This document shows, piece after piece, positions 24,130 through 37,400 of a stretch of 64,000 nt of DNA. This DNA is from Paragonimus westermani (Eukaryota > Platyhelminthes > Trematoda > Plagiorchiida > Troglotrematidae). The stretch spans positions 186,001 through 250,000 of the forward strand of contig QNGE01000428.1 of NCBI GenBank assembly GCA_008508345.1, read 5' to 3'. Position 1 is the stretch's first letter, and the number at the start of each line of letters is the position of its first letter. Made by a program: the position numbers and the translations under genes. The notes beneath the pieces were generated by a model, which was not told where the DNA came from, did no database searches, and saw only the letters and a list, made by a program, of their open reading frames with translations.

Positions 24130-27100
24130 GTCTAGCTATCAGTCTGTTCAAGAACTAGTTTCTTTTCATGTTGATTCTTTGTGAATTACCACTCCAGTTA
24201 AATGAGCACGTAAATAAGACAAACGATTATCACACGACGTCCATCGACGTTGAAAAAACGGTTTGTGTGGTTATACTCAGGGAACTATGAAAAAGTGAGC
24301 AGTAATCGTAAGCTAATTACAATGCCTTTTGAATGAGCAACTTACATTTCGATGCAAATCCCTATGCTAGCATTGTCACTCATGGTTATCATCTTATAGC
24401 GGTATGTAGTTTGATTTTGAAAGTTTTAATGTTCTGACAGGTAGTTTGTTATTTCAGGCACATTGCACGTTAGTGGATGTGAAACAGTATTTTGTTGTGT
24501 GACAATATATGACAATTAAGCATCAGCACTAGCTGCTGGTGTACTATTGCCTCTGGTGTTTGGCGAGGTTGATGTGTGACGGTGTGATAATGTTACTATC
24601 CGTTCAATTTAAGTGTATCCTTCTATTGATAATATAAGAATGTTTGTGGCTGTCAGACGGAACGGCAAAATTATGCTACCATTTTGACAGTGTTATACTG
24701 TTGACAATGTTTCATCGTTAAGCTTCATAATCGACGAATAGTATGGAAAATAAGTGCGAAATTAAAAGTTATGTTGGACATTTTAAAAACTGTCGTCAAG
24801 TGAATACGCGCAAAGTTGGATACTCGTGAACTGGCACTGTCCTCCCTTTCGGGCAACCTTACGGACCTGTACATGTGTACGTGGATTAAGAGGAAAACCA
24901 ATAGTTACACGTTGACCAACCGCACACATGATTTTAATTTAAGATTAGATTTGTTGACCTGCTTCGGGTAGGCTGGTCCAATGAAACAGGTTTGTTGAAT
25001 AGGTTGACCAGGCTGACAGAACTGTGATCGGACTATCACCCCGACAGACTTGACAAACACACACAAGCATACAACAATACATGAGTGGAGAGATACAACT
25101 ACAGTCAGCACAGCTGCTGTCCTAAGGTTGACATGCCATGAGATTTGACAGGTGTAATCCAAGCGCAGGCAGTGCTGATCTGTAACAAAACAATCGAACA
25201 GAAAGCGTTTTGAGTGTCCTGACGATATGGGACTTGAATGAATATTTTGAAATCTCTTCACAATAAGTCAACCGGTTGTTTTGCCCTAGGACACCTGTCG
25301 ACCGATCGATATACAAGTAGGATGATCGACATAACCGATTGAGGGTGGTCTTAGGTTAAACAAACCGGGTAAACGGCCGAGAACTATCTGAAGGAGACAC
25401 CAAGTGTGTACAGCCCGGTATAAGGTTGTCTCTTAATTTTGCTTAGACCTAACGAATTTTCTATGTGGAAAAATGAGAAGCGATGACTGACACTGTACGA
25501 AGTTACAGGTTTGTGTAGTGTAAAATGGAAGAAATTACTGCACAAAGTTGTAAATAACCTTCCTTCCCTTGCACAAAATCAACTAGACGGAAGTAACCAA
25601 TTATTGTGTAACATACGTGTTGTTTTTGGTTGCTCATTGGACTGGGTTGTTCGACGTTCGTGATTGATACGCCTTGTTAACAGATCGTGTACATTTAAAA
25701 TCGGGACAAGAACCGGACTGTGGTTGAGCCAGGATACCGTATTAAGTCGGTTGTTCATTAGCCTGTCATCTGCATCGTGTGTACGCCAGAATTGTCATGA
25801 TGGAATCTGATGTTCTCAGTGCAGTTGTTATGCAGCTGTAAGAGATGCTGGGTAGGAATGTCTGCACGTATGAATGGCCCTTTAATCGTTTTCCAGGGAT
25901 CCCGATGATAACGTGTTATAGAAAGGCTCATGAAGCCATCACATAATTGCCCCCACACTGTGTTTTACCGTGGGTCATAAGCTCTTTACTTAGGAGATCC
26001 CAATAGTGACTGATTCAGATCGAACCATGTATACTCCAACTCTTCTCACTGAAGAAAATTCTAGCATACTAATAAGCCATCTGGCTCAAACTAATCATTT
26101 AACCCTTATCATGTTCTCTCAGCAGAGACATTCTTCTGGACCTTCAACAATCGAATGACGACCACTTTTATTTTGGTCTCGGACCGTACTTGTTAAAACG
26201 CCACCACCAACCTCCGTTGGTTGCAGCTTATCAAAGTTTCCTCAAGTAATATGGTTGTTTCCTCCTGAGGCACCCCTCAGCCACCCGATTCTTCTGTTAG
26301 TAATGATTAAGAACTGTACGTTGGTGGTCATTTGTCGCTGCCTTTCATAACAAAAATGCAGAACTATTTTTCTTCTAATGCAGATCAGGATTTCAAGGTC
26401 CCTCTAAACTTGGGGCTCCGGGTAAAGAGAACACTAACGTGGCAATTGCGATAGTCACTATTCCTACGTTTGCCGGGTGATCGCAGATGCGGCCCTTTGC
26501 GAAAAACTACGTTTTCGGTCAGAGTATCAGTCATTTGATACTCCCTACGAGAAGGTTAGCTCAGTCAACACAAACGTGTGGTTGATGTTAGTAAAAGGAA
26601 GCCACTCTAGAACTTTGAAATTTAAACGAATTTTAGTACCATTTTGTGGGTGTCTATCAATGGTCTTCAGCTGTTTTTTGAAAAGAAGTTTATTCAGGGA
26701 AATTTTCAAGTGACTAGTATGGACTAAAAAAGGTTTGTTTGACTGGATACTGATGAGCATTTGGCGACTATTTACTGACGACTCCCGATGAGTTCGACTG
26801 TGAGTGAACATTGAAGCGTAAGTTCTTCAAAACTGTGTTAATCTTGGGCATAAACAGCGTTGTTCTTGCAAAAATAGGTTTAAAATTTCCATAAGTTTCT
26901 ATGCAATCTAGGGACAGAGAAAATACGGGTAGGTGTTCTGAATTCGTTGAAGAATTAGACGAAAGAATGAAAGACAGCTGATCAAAGTGTGAACACAATT
27001 GTCACATTTTGTAATCATATATGCGGAGGAAAGTCTTGCATACAAATCTACCCATTCTGTGCAGGTCCATGTAGGTATAGAGAATTCAGTGTTATATGTG

Positions 27101-30100
27101 AAAATTTGAAGAATGACAGTTCTAGAAATGGGTACTTAATTGAATGCCACATAATTGGTGAGGCACAATGGACGTCTGGCTGAATGAAGAAATGTAGAAA
27201 ACTGTGCGAATACACATAGGGTATACATCAAGAAATTTTCAGTCGAGAAAAACAATAATTTGAATCTTAGTGAATCTGAAATTATCCTACGACTTGTGAT
27301 AGAACCATTAACTCTATTGATAAAAATGAATGCAAGGACTATTTCACTTCTATATTGGATAATGAAACTGAGGATAAATGCACACAGAAGCAAAGTGATC
27401 AGCCTATTTGGAAAACAATCTCATTGGGAAGTCTTGGTCAGGAAATACGTAACTGTTGAACATGGGCTTGAAACAAGTTATAAAAACGATCTGAAAAGTT
27501 TAAAAATGATTTGACACAAATAATGTTTAATTGCGATTGAATTATGTACGCTGGGAGTCCACTATTTGGTCCAGCATCTGGTGGCCAGACGATAAAGACA
27601 GAAGAGTCTTACCTCTTCAACTGGTAAACAACCAGTACTAGAAAACAAGTAATACTATACCAGAACCATCTGACTTATCGATTTTCCTGCAGCCTTTGAT
27701 TGTGACGTGTTCCGGATTAGCAGAAATCGATGGTTAGAACATTGCAGCGGCGCCAATTGTTGTACACTTAACCTATGACTTGTATTTTCTCCAACTGTTA
27801 TACATCTCCAAAACAAGACAAACCGCTAAGATAAGTGATATCCAACTGTAATTTGTTTTCCATTAAGCAATGTATTATGAGGAGTTTAACATTGATGGGT
27901 AGATGGAGGAATGAAGCGGTCCATTAGTTCATTTATCATGAAAGCTGAATGGAGTAACTTTTGGCAAGAACCTCATGTCCCATATCAGTTCCAACGCATT
28001 TTCTATGACAAACCCAGTCTGGGAGCCGTGGATGTAGACAAAGCAGAAAAGCGGATTTCCCTGAAGTACCGTCACTGTCCAGTTAGCTTGCATGAACAAA
28101 CATGAAACAGACAGAGAACGCTGATCTAACCATCTACTGGTCTATTGCAGTGCTGCCTTCTCAGCTGATAACTGTGGAGTGATACCATCAATATTGGAAG
28201 GTCCCAAAGTTCTCTGTAGTATCACTAATGCTCATACTCTCTTAGGGTAAAAATCACGAATAATGTACGATGGTTTACAAACTCAAAGATGTTACTAGAG
28301 TCACACTGGTTCACACTTGTTTACTGTACGTACACATATATACTTGATATAGAAATTCCACTTGGAAATGAGGATTAAAATTACATTTATAGGGGTGTCC
28401 AATGTTTTTTATAATGGTCAAGTAAGTAAAATTAGTAGTAAATTCATAAGGGTATTAAAAGTGTGAAACAGTTAATTAACTTCGGAAGTTTGAACAAATC
28501 TGTTGGAACTAAAACGGTGACATTACGCGCATTTCGTACTTACTCGTCAATACTGAATTTTTAATAACATAACTCGGCATTTATAACAAACAATCAACCA
28601 ACAACTAATCGACTGAAGCCAACTGATCTTGACGTGAAATTGTTAAACTTATCAGTTAACAATCTATCAGCCTCCCAACTGTGTGACAGGAAAACCAATT
28701 CACATAATGAATTCTGTACGGCTTAGCCATCTACCATTGTTCATGTTTTAACCGTCTGTTTGAAGCAGACGGAGATAAGCAGTCACAGTAAGTAATTGTT
28801 GTTTAACTCCGCTCAACCCCTCTAATTTGATTGAAACCATTTGCAAGTTATTTAATGTCCTACATAATAAGTTTGACCTTACCTTATCTGGAATTTTGGG
28901 ATATCAAAAAGTACCTACTGACTACGAAGAAAATATCAACACCAACTTGTAATTACTCATTGTAATTGCACGTCATCATCATATTCATCCAAATGGTTCT
29001 GTACTCAGAGGTTTTAAACAACTCTGTCCCTGGAAGTATACCGAGCGACCAACCTTTCCTTGTGGAAAATGCTCAACTGTCCTGGTCGGTTACGTAACAC
29101 CGACCATGATTGACAGACATACATGTATTGATGTGGATGAAGGGGTGAAGTAATTCACTGATCACAAATAGCATGGGAAAGCAGACACAGGTGAACGGGT
29201 CACCGTTCGACTAAATCGTCTTGTGGTCAGGAATTTGAGCTGGTCAGCTTGATCTGATCAATGTACATCTTATCGATGAGTTATTGAAAAAAATATTCTT
29301 CTTTCGGAAGCGAATGCATAATCGTGGTATACTAGGAAAGGAGAAAGGAGAAACAAACTAATACTAGGTAAACAATGACTAGAAATGAACTAATTTCTGC
29401 TGACATAAAGAATCAAATTCTAGGAGTCAATTCTGTACTTAAAGAACAAGCTTTGTCAGAAGAATTTTGTTAACTTCTACAAAGTTCAAGACATGTCGTG
29501 GGCTTGGACGGCACATTATTTGGAAGACTGTAATTGCTTCGTGTTTGGGTAATATCACATATCTGATAGTTGTACTGCCCGAAATTTCATTTTTAGAATC
29601 CAACATCTTTTTGAGAATGTACACAGTGATAAACGTTCGTAGTCTGAGTGAAGTACGGTAAAACTTTCTGCTCAAGCAGGTACAGTTGAAATCACAGATC
29701 AATTTATCTATTGTTTATTTTAACATTCACTTTTGTGGCATTCTAACTTTCGTTTTTCGGATCATCCTAACTATGAACTGTAGCCTGCACTTCTTGAGAT
29801 CTTCATGTGAATACCAACAATGATAACAGTGAAAGCGAATTACCACTGCGTCCAGAACACTATTGCTTCGCCTCTATGAAACCTGCTGTCTTCAACCCTT
29901 GTTACTATGGTACTCAACCATGTGTTGTGTCTTTTGTATTAACTGATGGGAAGCGAAAAAAGTGACTATAAAAATTTCTTAAACTCGAATGATCAGTGTG
30001 TACAATTAGTGCCCAGGGTCGTTCTTTGATGTGCAGGTTATCCGAGTCATTTGCTTGTGCACTCCCAATTTGGCAGTGTTATATACTGGTTTGGCTGAAC

Positions 30101-31125
30101 GTTCTAAATCAGTGCTTTGTGTGACACTTTACTGTCGGCCAATCAGCGTGTCGCTCTGTCCACTGGTGTCCACNTGTACACATTGGCCCTCAATTTACCA
30201 CTGCGGATAACTCGTGCGGATTAGCAGTTGCATATATATCCTTTCAGAAAGGTTGTCTTGATAAATTAAAGCGAAACCTGGTGCGGACTATTTCGACACG
30301 TAACCGTCAGAACGAATTGTCTTATGCCAATCTCAGACAGATGGACAGATTGAAAATATGTTCGTCAGTTGCCGATCTTTCTTCGGTTTTTGTTGTAACC
30401 CTTGATTCAGTACGCTGATTCGTCCACGGTATAATAAGACGATTGATAAGAAATCGGGTTCTGCTCCTTGATGTAATTAACACGGCAAATCTTAGTCCCG
30501 AAAATAAGCGGCGCTCCCCGTTAATTGCCCCCAAGACAAACCAAAAGACGGGTGCAAAAAGCAACTTTGTTTGGCCTCGAAACGTGCGCAACAAGGAGAA
30601 AAATTGCATGGTATTTATAGGATGCACAGTGACTTACCAACATTCTCGAATCAGAAAACCGAAGGTCACTGANGGGTTCCTCTAACAGTTTTCTAACTTC
30701 CATCTGCAATCGAAAATGCTTTCTCGTTGTTCAGAGGGTTTGCTAAAATTGTACCTATTCCGAGTGATACCACTTTGGAAGATTTCCCTCTAGCTGGTGG
30801 TTACCAATTACGTAAAGATTTGAACTTTATACCAGTTTAAATCCGCTCATTCTTTTTCAAAAGCCCATCTTTACCAACTAACACGTTAGATGTGTGGGCG
30901 TTGAATACTAGATAGCCGTGATGAATGGTTGGTGCTGAATTAACTCGACATTTTGTGCATTTATAACGATACCTTTTTACATTTGAATACGCTCCAATTT
31001 TCTTTACTTCTCCACTTGTATGCAAAACATAAGTGGTCAACCTTTTCCAGACGATAAAAGCATACCATGTTGTAGTTATATTGTTTTCTAAGTCTCCCAC
31101 AAAGCTGATTTACCTACAAGTAACG
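24130..31125. other. No gene recognised; two isolated Ns
   Basis: Short frames only. A 118-codon minus-strand frame at 24,905-25,261 and coding-like stretches at 26,989-27,500 and 27,911-28,105 have no recognisable family. Single Ns at 30,174 and 30,673 are not flanked by duplicated sequence, unlike those at 1,985 and 9,190. A short block at 30,328-30,360 reads QSQTDGQIENM, resembling the HPQTDGQ motif of Ty3-type integrases, with no further support around it. Confidence 0.4.
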
Positions 31126-31158
31126 TTTTGAGATTTTTCTCAGTCTAACTGAACACAC

Positions 31159-31960
31159 ATGGTTCAAGTATTCAATGCTCCGGTGAGTACTGAGATGCTT
31201 CATCCCGTGGATGTTGTTTCTTTTTTCTGTGAATTTTTTCTTTGTGAGACAGTTGCATTTTTGTATGATTCCGTCTGTGGTCAGAACTATCATAAAGGTG
31301 TTCCATTTGAATACAAATATCAATTTGATGTGGAAAGAAGACGTTCGTTTCTTTTTCAAATGTTTTACATAGAACCGGATAGATAAAGTTATCTTGTATA
31401 GCCCATTTTGCTTGAAAACAGTGGATGTCTTATTAGGAATGAGTGAACTGTCAATTCCACGATCTATAGCCGACTCGTTACCACACAAACGATGTGTTTA
31501 TGATACTATGATTTTCAAGGATGTTGCCCATTTCGATTTGCTGTTCTACTGTCTGAATGACGTTCACTCCAACCTTTGTTTATCTTACGAAGTTTTGTAG
31601 AACAATAGTTTAGTTTTTCTTGATGAATTTCTTACTAGACTTGCAGATGGTGTGTTGTAGAGTTCAGTTCACCACGAACCAACAGGGGAGGGTGAGCATC
31701 TTAAAGTTTCTAACTCTGCTGCTGTTGTACTCAGACGTGATTTAGCCGAACTATTTCAGAAAGCCAGAGATATTCGTAGCCCTGAGAAACTAGACACATA
31801 ACACAAGATGCTTAAAAAGATTTTATTAAGTGGATACCCTGAGAAATCAGTTCAAGCACATGATAGGGCGAACAAGAGCTTCGAACTCATTTTGATGACT
31901 CAAAGGTAGGACAAATCCCTATTTTTGTCATCTAGGGGTGACCATCTAGCTCTAGCTGGA
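31159..31960 (+). pseudogene. Penelope-like reverse transcriptase
   Basis: Palm motif A is VDVVSFF at 31,207-31,227 (usual FDVVSLF), followed by CETVAFLYD and GVPFEY. The next block, FLFQMFYI and then PFCLKTVDVLLGMSE, replaces the FYRQ.DGVAMGSPLGP..AD.FM. sequence, with the GVAMGSP residues lost around 31,384. Motif C reads CVYDTMIF at 31,493-31,513 in place of YVDDT, so the catalytic Asp pair is broken. The thumb keeps YCLNDVHSNLCLSYE, FLDEFLTRLADG near 31,616-31,651, FQKARDIRSPEKLDT near 31,755-31,800, and MLKKILLSGYPEKS near 31,810-31,850. At least four in-frame stops occur. Confidence 0.82.
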
Positions 31961-32039
31961 CGATATGCGGTTTCACATTTGCACTCAGTTCTAGTCACCG
32001 AAATGTCAGATTTTCATCGTCGCGAACGCAGTTGGTTAA

Positions 32040-32390
32040 ACTTTTTCATTCTCCCGTGTTGTGTACCAGTTCACTTGCAGTTGCAGTGAGATATATGTAG
32101 ACAGAACGGATCGACAACTAGCACAGTGAGTGGCTGAACAAGTTGGAGCAACGGATAACGCATCAAGCTCAACTTGGTGAACTGACTGCTCGAAATCCAA
32201 CGTCAACGATTGCTAAATACCTCATGATAACAGATTACCAAGTTGACCTAGCAAACTTATTCTAAAGACCGTTAGGCAGCTGAAACATGAAGTTACTGGC
32301 TTTTGTGAAACGATACTCGTCAGAAATTATCAGCTGGAGTTGTGTGCACACAAGTGGCTGAGGCAACCTATCGGATTACGATGGTCCTGA
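32040..32390 (+). pseudogene. Penelope-like GIY-YIG endonuclease
   Basis: The nuclease start is VYQFTCSCSEIYVDRTDRQ (32,061 onward). It carries the paired Cys of Penelope-type GIY-YIG domains, with YVDRT in place of YIGRT, so the YIG Gly is Asp. It continues in another frame with EWLNKLEQRIT, then RNPTSTIAKYL and TDYQVDLANLF. The last block is ETILVRNYQLELCAHKW, then QPIGLRW before the stop at 32,388. This matches the usual end of the family, where the E and the LC residues are conserved. Stops at 32,127 and 32,263 and frame changes make it non-functional. Confidence 0.8.
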
Positions 32391-33289
32391 TTACATTGTA
32401 CGTGGTGTTTGCGGGCTTCTTTAGACCTTGTCTACCTCAATTTCTGTTGTACATAACTTGCATGCTTTGAGTTTGAAATTAATGAGGGTAAATAAAATGT
32501 TGCCGTATTAAAACACTTCTTCTTTTAACTCTGATGAACGAACACTACCGCAGTTCTCTTAGGAAGGCGGCTGCCCACGCTTTAGCACGATAAACAAATT
32601 TCACGTCTTGCCGTCTTGGCCTCGAAGTGTTTATATTTATCGTGAATTGTTCGACTGGCAGAAGTTTCAGAGATACAGCCTTGCACCTCATTTCAATTTA
32701 ACTTATGCCGGGTCGATTTTGACATTACACATGCAATAGCATGTCTACTCTTTCGACAGAAAGGGAACTGGGAAGGCTGCAGAAAGCCTGACTAGTGGGA
32801 TGTCGATACAGATGACGGTAAATCGGGAAAAATGATGGGAAACGAAAGATCCACTGCCTAGGCCTTTGACGATAACACAACCAAGAGGGTAGCTGCTCAC
32901 TTCTATGAACGTTAATTATCACTTACCGAAGCAGTCAGAAAAAGAACAATAAAGTTTGCTGTCATATGGGAAAAAAGTCACATATTTCCCAAGTGTATTT
33001 AACAAAATTAAACGATTAGCATTGCTGGGCCATTGGTGTTCAGTGGACCGCGTTGTCAAGTGGTGTTGAACTGGTTAGCAGAAGAACGGCAATATGAATA
33101 GACCGTTTACCAAACCTACTCCCCGAAGTGGGACACAAACGAACAGTAAACGCAGCATGGTGCACACGAAATACCTTTATTCGATGGTAACTATTATGGT
33201 AGTTAGACGTGTATCTTTAAGTCAAACTTACACTTAGTCACATAATCCATTATCATTGAGCTTCCTGAACAAGATTAACGCCATTTGAA
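32391..33289. other. No gene recognised
   Basis: Spacer between the Penelope-like and BEL/Pao-like remnants. I looked for the RT and RNase H of the latter and did not find them, so either they are deleted or too decayed to see. Confidence 0.4.
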
Positions 33290-34435
33290 CAACCTTGGAC
33301 CGACCACCTCAATTAGCCGTCTTTCGTCAACAATCTTGTTACGAGCACATAACGAGGTTGTTCTTTGCAAAATATATGTTCTGCATCGTTCAGAAGTCCA
33401 TGGTGGCCATCTCTGTGTTGAGGAAATCATCCAATGCTTCAAAGCCTATCGAAAACAAAGGTCTTGGTTCATAACCTTAAAAGTCATTAACGGACCCGTC
33501 TTTGAAGGCAGAAATTATAATTCCTGCATATCTTCCGAGGGTCTTTGGTTACTCACGTGTGATTGAAAAATCCTTTAAGGGTACGGCCAACTGGGTTCCG
33601 CAGTATTTTAGCATACTTGGGATATGATGGCTGGACCGGCAGTCTGAATGAGAAAAGTTTCCCTGAATTAGCCGTCACTCATGGCACTACGATTCTGAAA
33701 GTTTCAACTGAGTTGTTGTCAATTGGCTCAAGCAGTCATGTATACTTACGTAATGCCTTTCTACTGGGCTAACGGCTTTCTCATCGGTGAATTCTCGAAG
33801 TTAGAAAATCTCACCGATTTAGAATCGTCTGACAAATGGTAAGTACTGAACCGTGCAGAGCCCAATGCCACCATCGATGGCATAAACATTAATGGACGGA
33901 GGTCAAGAATGCATTTACGGCATTTTGAATTATGTTCAATTATTTGGATGGCAATATGCAACACATTTGAGTGGAGAATGTGAAACAGTATTGCGCCAAT
34001 CATACTGCGTCTTTTGGCAGTTTAATGGAGGTAGGCCCCATTATTGACAGCCATTGAACCATTATCATTAGGTTGTTATCTCGCCTGAAATGTTATTGGG
34101 TTATGGTCTGCAAGTTGTTGTTCAGGTTGTGTGAATCACTAAATAATATCCATCTTACTCTTCGGGTATGCTGTTGTTTCTTGACTATAAAACAAATTCC
34201 GGATCACCGTTACACTACGAAAAAGACCCTATCGGAATGGATCCTCGCTTACAGCAGCCGCGATGGCACTATGCCCCAGGATGTGCCGGCTAGAAGTAAA
34301 ATCGTCCCGCACTGTCTGATACCAGCTCTAAACCACGCGTTTCGGGTCACTCATGCGTTTGGTACTGCTGTTCAGATACCCTGGTATTCTAGTGGGTTGA
34401 GGACACCTACTGAAACATGCTAGACCAGTTAAGCA
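33290..34435 (+). mobile_element. BEL/Pao-like pol remnant (integrase to C-terminus)
   Basis: The plus strand reads STILLRAHNEVV..HRSEVHGG at about 33,330-33,407, followed by an aromatic WFI. This recalls the integrase zinc-binding start of BEL/Pao elements (ILL..H.V....H....HGG.....R..WI). AVTHGTTILKVSTELLS near 33,680-33,725 recalls the RAVHLEVV..LST block of the integrase core. At the far end GLRTPTET (about 34,397-34,420), followed in another frame by ARPVKQ, recalls the VRTPTGTY.RPV.KL ending of BEL/Pao Pol. Reading requires many frame changes. Gag, protease and RT were not found and no LTR could be paired. Confidence 0.45.
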
Positions 34436-34439
34436 GCCT

Positions 34440-37400
34440 GAGAAATTCTCGTCCGTCATTCTCTATAACCTGACATCGGTAGTCCTTGTAAGCTTCGTTC
34501 CGTTTGATGAGGTTTGCATTGAAGTAATCAAAGATCGGTCCTGTAGCTTACGTACTACTGAAACGACCATCTGTACTCGTCCTGGGCACGTTGAAAAACT
34601 ATCTACTGTCGACTAGCAAATACGAATTATTCGACTAATCTGACGACGAATCAACGAAATCATCACGAACAACGGTGGTTTTAAGGGGTCTGCTAACCAA
34701 ACAACTGAAAACATCACAGTGTAACGAGCAAATCGGAATACGCTGCATTTCAGCCATTTTCTGTGACTTTCATCTGATGTAAGTCTAATATAATTTTCCG
34801 CTCATCTACCGCGTCGTTCAATCATTGCCAGCTTAATGAGGACTGGATAATGGAAACACAACACAAACTTTAGGTGTAGAATTTCAGTGGGTTCCCGCAA
34901 GTATAAAACAAACATTAATTATCCCATAAGTAGCCCGCAAGCCGTACATACAGAGAATACATAAGCGTAACTAAAAACCAATACTTATTGGTCAGTGCAG
35001 GAATAAGCGTGACCGAGAAAATAGAGGGAACATAATAATTCGCAGGGTGTTCAGGACACTGGCTTTCCTAAAGACATTGGTTACTTAAACGAAAACCGCA
35101 ACTAAACAGTCACCCGTTAGGCAAGCGAATACGAACCTCAGTCTTTCTATTGTGAGGGGTTAGGAAGACGGTAGCATATGTTTAGCGTTTGGTGAATATA
35201 ACCTTATATTTGTCATAGGGCAGAAATAAAAGCAATTCATTAATCAACGGTATCCAGTATATTGCAAGGCAACAAAAAATTGGTTACGATCTGAACAAAA
35301 ACGGACCGTACTCGTTCAACAGAAAAACTAAACTACTTAGGTAGTTATGCACCACTCAGATTACTTTCAGTGATACAGAAAAGTTGAAGTGATGTTCTCT
35401 GAGGCGAAGTTCCAATGTTGCTAAACTGATTACCCAGGTTAGCTAAGCACGAGTTCGGAGATTGACAGTAGGTTGCCGCATGTGGGTTAGTTTATTTGTT
35501 AGCCGTTGGGCTAAGTCTCGTAGTTTATTAGAATGCATCTAACGAAAGTGCAGTAACAAGACAGTGAATGTCTAATTCATACCAAATATACGCACTCCAA
35601 CAGTCTACTGGTTCCGATAGGTTTCGTCTGAACAATGGTCAATCATATCAGGAAAACTTTCGTGGTTCTACATGTGATTTTGAACCCAGCAAAGTCAGAG
35701 TTTAACAATGATAAGAACGCGGAAGCTCGGTAGGTGAGTAGCCCATTTTCTGTGCAGTTACACAAACATTGGTAAAATGCTCAAAGGCGAACTTCCCACG
35801 CAAAACGCATTGTGTGCTCGACAGGTCTAGACAACGCTTAACTGATTGGGAAAACTACATGTGACCGGATGTAAAATATACGCATTTGGCGTATCTTTCA
35901 AAGTGAACCGAATGTAGTGTGCAACCAGGTAAAAGCAGGTTGGATTTGTTTCATCAAGCTGAAACAGTTTCAAACAGTCGTAGGTGGTCGATATGACAGG
36001 TTTAGTCGATGTTTACGAACGATCGGCTTTTGTGCGTTGATTGGTTAAATTTCTGATAAGTATTGGTAGCGTCCTTATACTGGAATTAAGGGTCAGACTA
36101 CAGCCAGGGCATTTCGATGAACCAAATAATCACTTAAAATGAATTAATTCCCAATAACCAGGGAGGATCATGACTAAGCAAGCGGTTGGATGTGAACGAT
36201 TAAATAACGGGAGTTGCCTTCCGTATAACGGCCTCAGAAAAGCATGACGGCAATTTCTGGTACATTCGTTTGGAGATTTCTGTAAGATATACATTTTACT
36301 GACGTCTGGTTCCTCCATAAAATGCCAGCGACTTTTAAAGACTAACGCCGACATTTTCGCATACAGCACGATGTTCGAAATTTCTTCCACAACTTATTTA
36401 CAGTCAGTTCCATTTCATGGTATCAGATTACAGTGTTCGATTTTCCTTCGACTGGTTGAGTCCCTTGATGGAAGAGCTCACTGAAGACGGTTCTTCATCC
36501 AACAAATAACCAGCGTACAAATTACCACATTTTCGCCCGTCTAAAACTTTCGTGGCTGATGGTATGGCCTTTTGATTTTTTGGAATTTCATCCATATAAG
36601 TGGTGGTACGACAAGTAAGTTTCTCCACAGTTTCGATAAACCAGAAAAAACGCCATTCCTCACATGCTAGTCGCCGGTAAGGAAATTCTACGCCGGTCTC
36701 ATCATAAGTTCATCTACTAGAGATTATGATTTCTTCCTCTCATACTCATAGACCATGACGCTGCCAACGTAAATACAATCATTTTGGCCGTAACCCATGA
36801 CATAGTTTGCTTGCGAAAAATACATTACTGATGAGCAGTAGAGTATTCTGGCCCACATAAACTGGAAACAACTCAAATTTAATCATAGCCGTCAAATTCC
36901 CGTACACTTTTCAATCAGTCCACTTCAACAAGAAACAAATTACTAGACTATCCTTCCTGTGGGAGCTGGTCAGAACTTGAACTCTGGCTGGGCTTCAAAA
37001 GACAACTGTGTTGGTCACTGCGTCACTACCCTTGCTTATCACAGGACCGATTCATCACTTACAAACATCCAACCATATTCACGTATGAAGATAGATTAGT
37101 ATCAGAGTGTTAGGAGTTTGATAAAGTGTACTAAGGGAAACGCACTGGGTCATCATATTCTTGTAGCTGTTCCTCAACACGAGACCGTCTATTTCCACGC
37201 CATCGTCATTCTTAATGTTTTCAAATTCACATCAGCACCAGTAAATCGCTGTGATCACGGCGTAGCAAACCAAGTACTCTTAAATCGACTTTTAAGGAGC
37301 AGAAATGTCTTCTGAGCATTGTGGTGCGGGTGACCGAATGGTCTCCAGTCTTAGGCCAAAATTTCATCATCGTTGTGAGACTGGGCATCTTCACCACCTG

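Larger units (their letters stand above)
31159..32390 (+). mobile_element. Penelope-like element remnant (RT plus GIY-YIG)
   Basis: The plus strand reads, with frameshifts and stops, the domain order of a Penelope-like element: reverse transcriptase palm, thumb, then a C-terminal GIY-YIG endonuclease. The RT catalytic block VDVVSFF, the degraded YVDD box, the FLDEFLTRLADG thumb block, VYQFTCSC..EIYVDRT of the nuclease and the final LELCAHKW..PIGLRW block are all collinear over 1.23 kb, with a stop at 32,388-32,390. The 5' part with the DKG motif and any terminal repeats were not found, so it is truncated. Such elements are known from flatworm genomes. It is clearly inactive. Confidence 0.82.
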
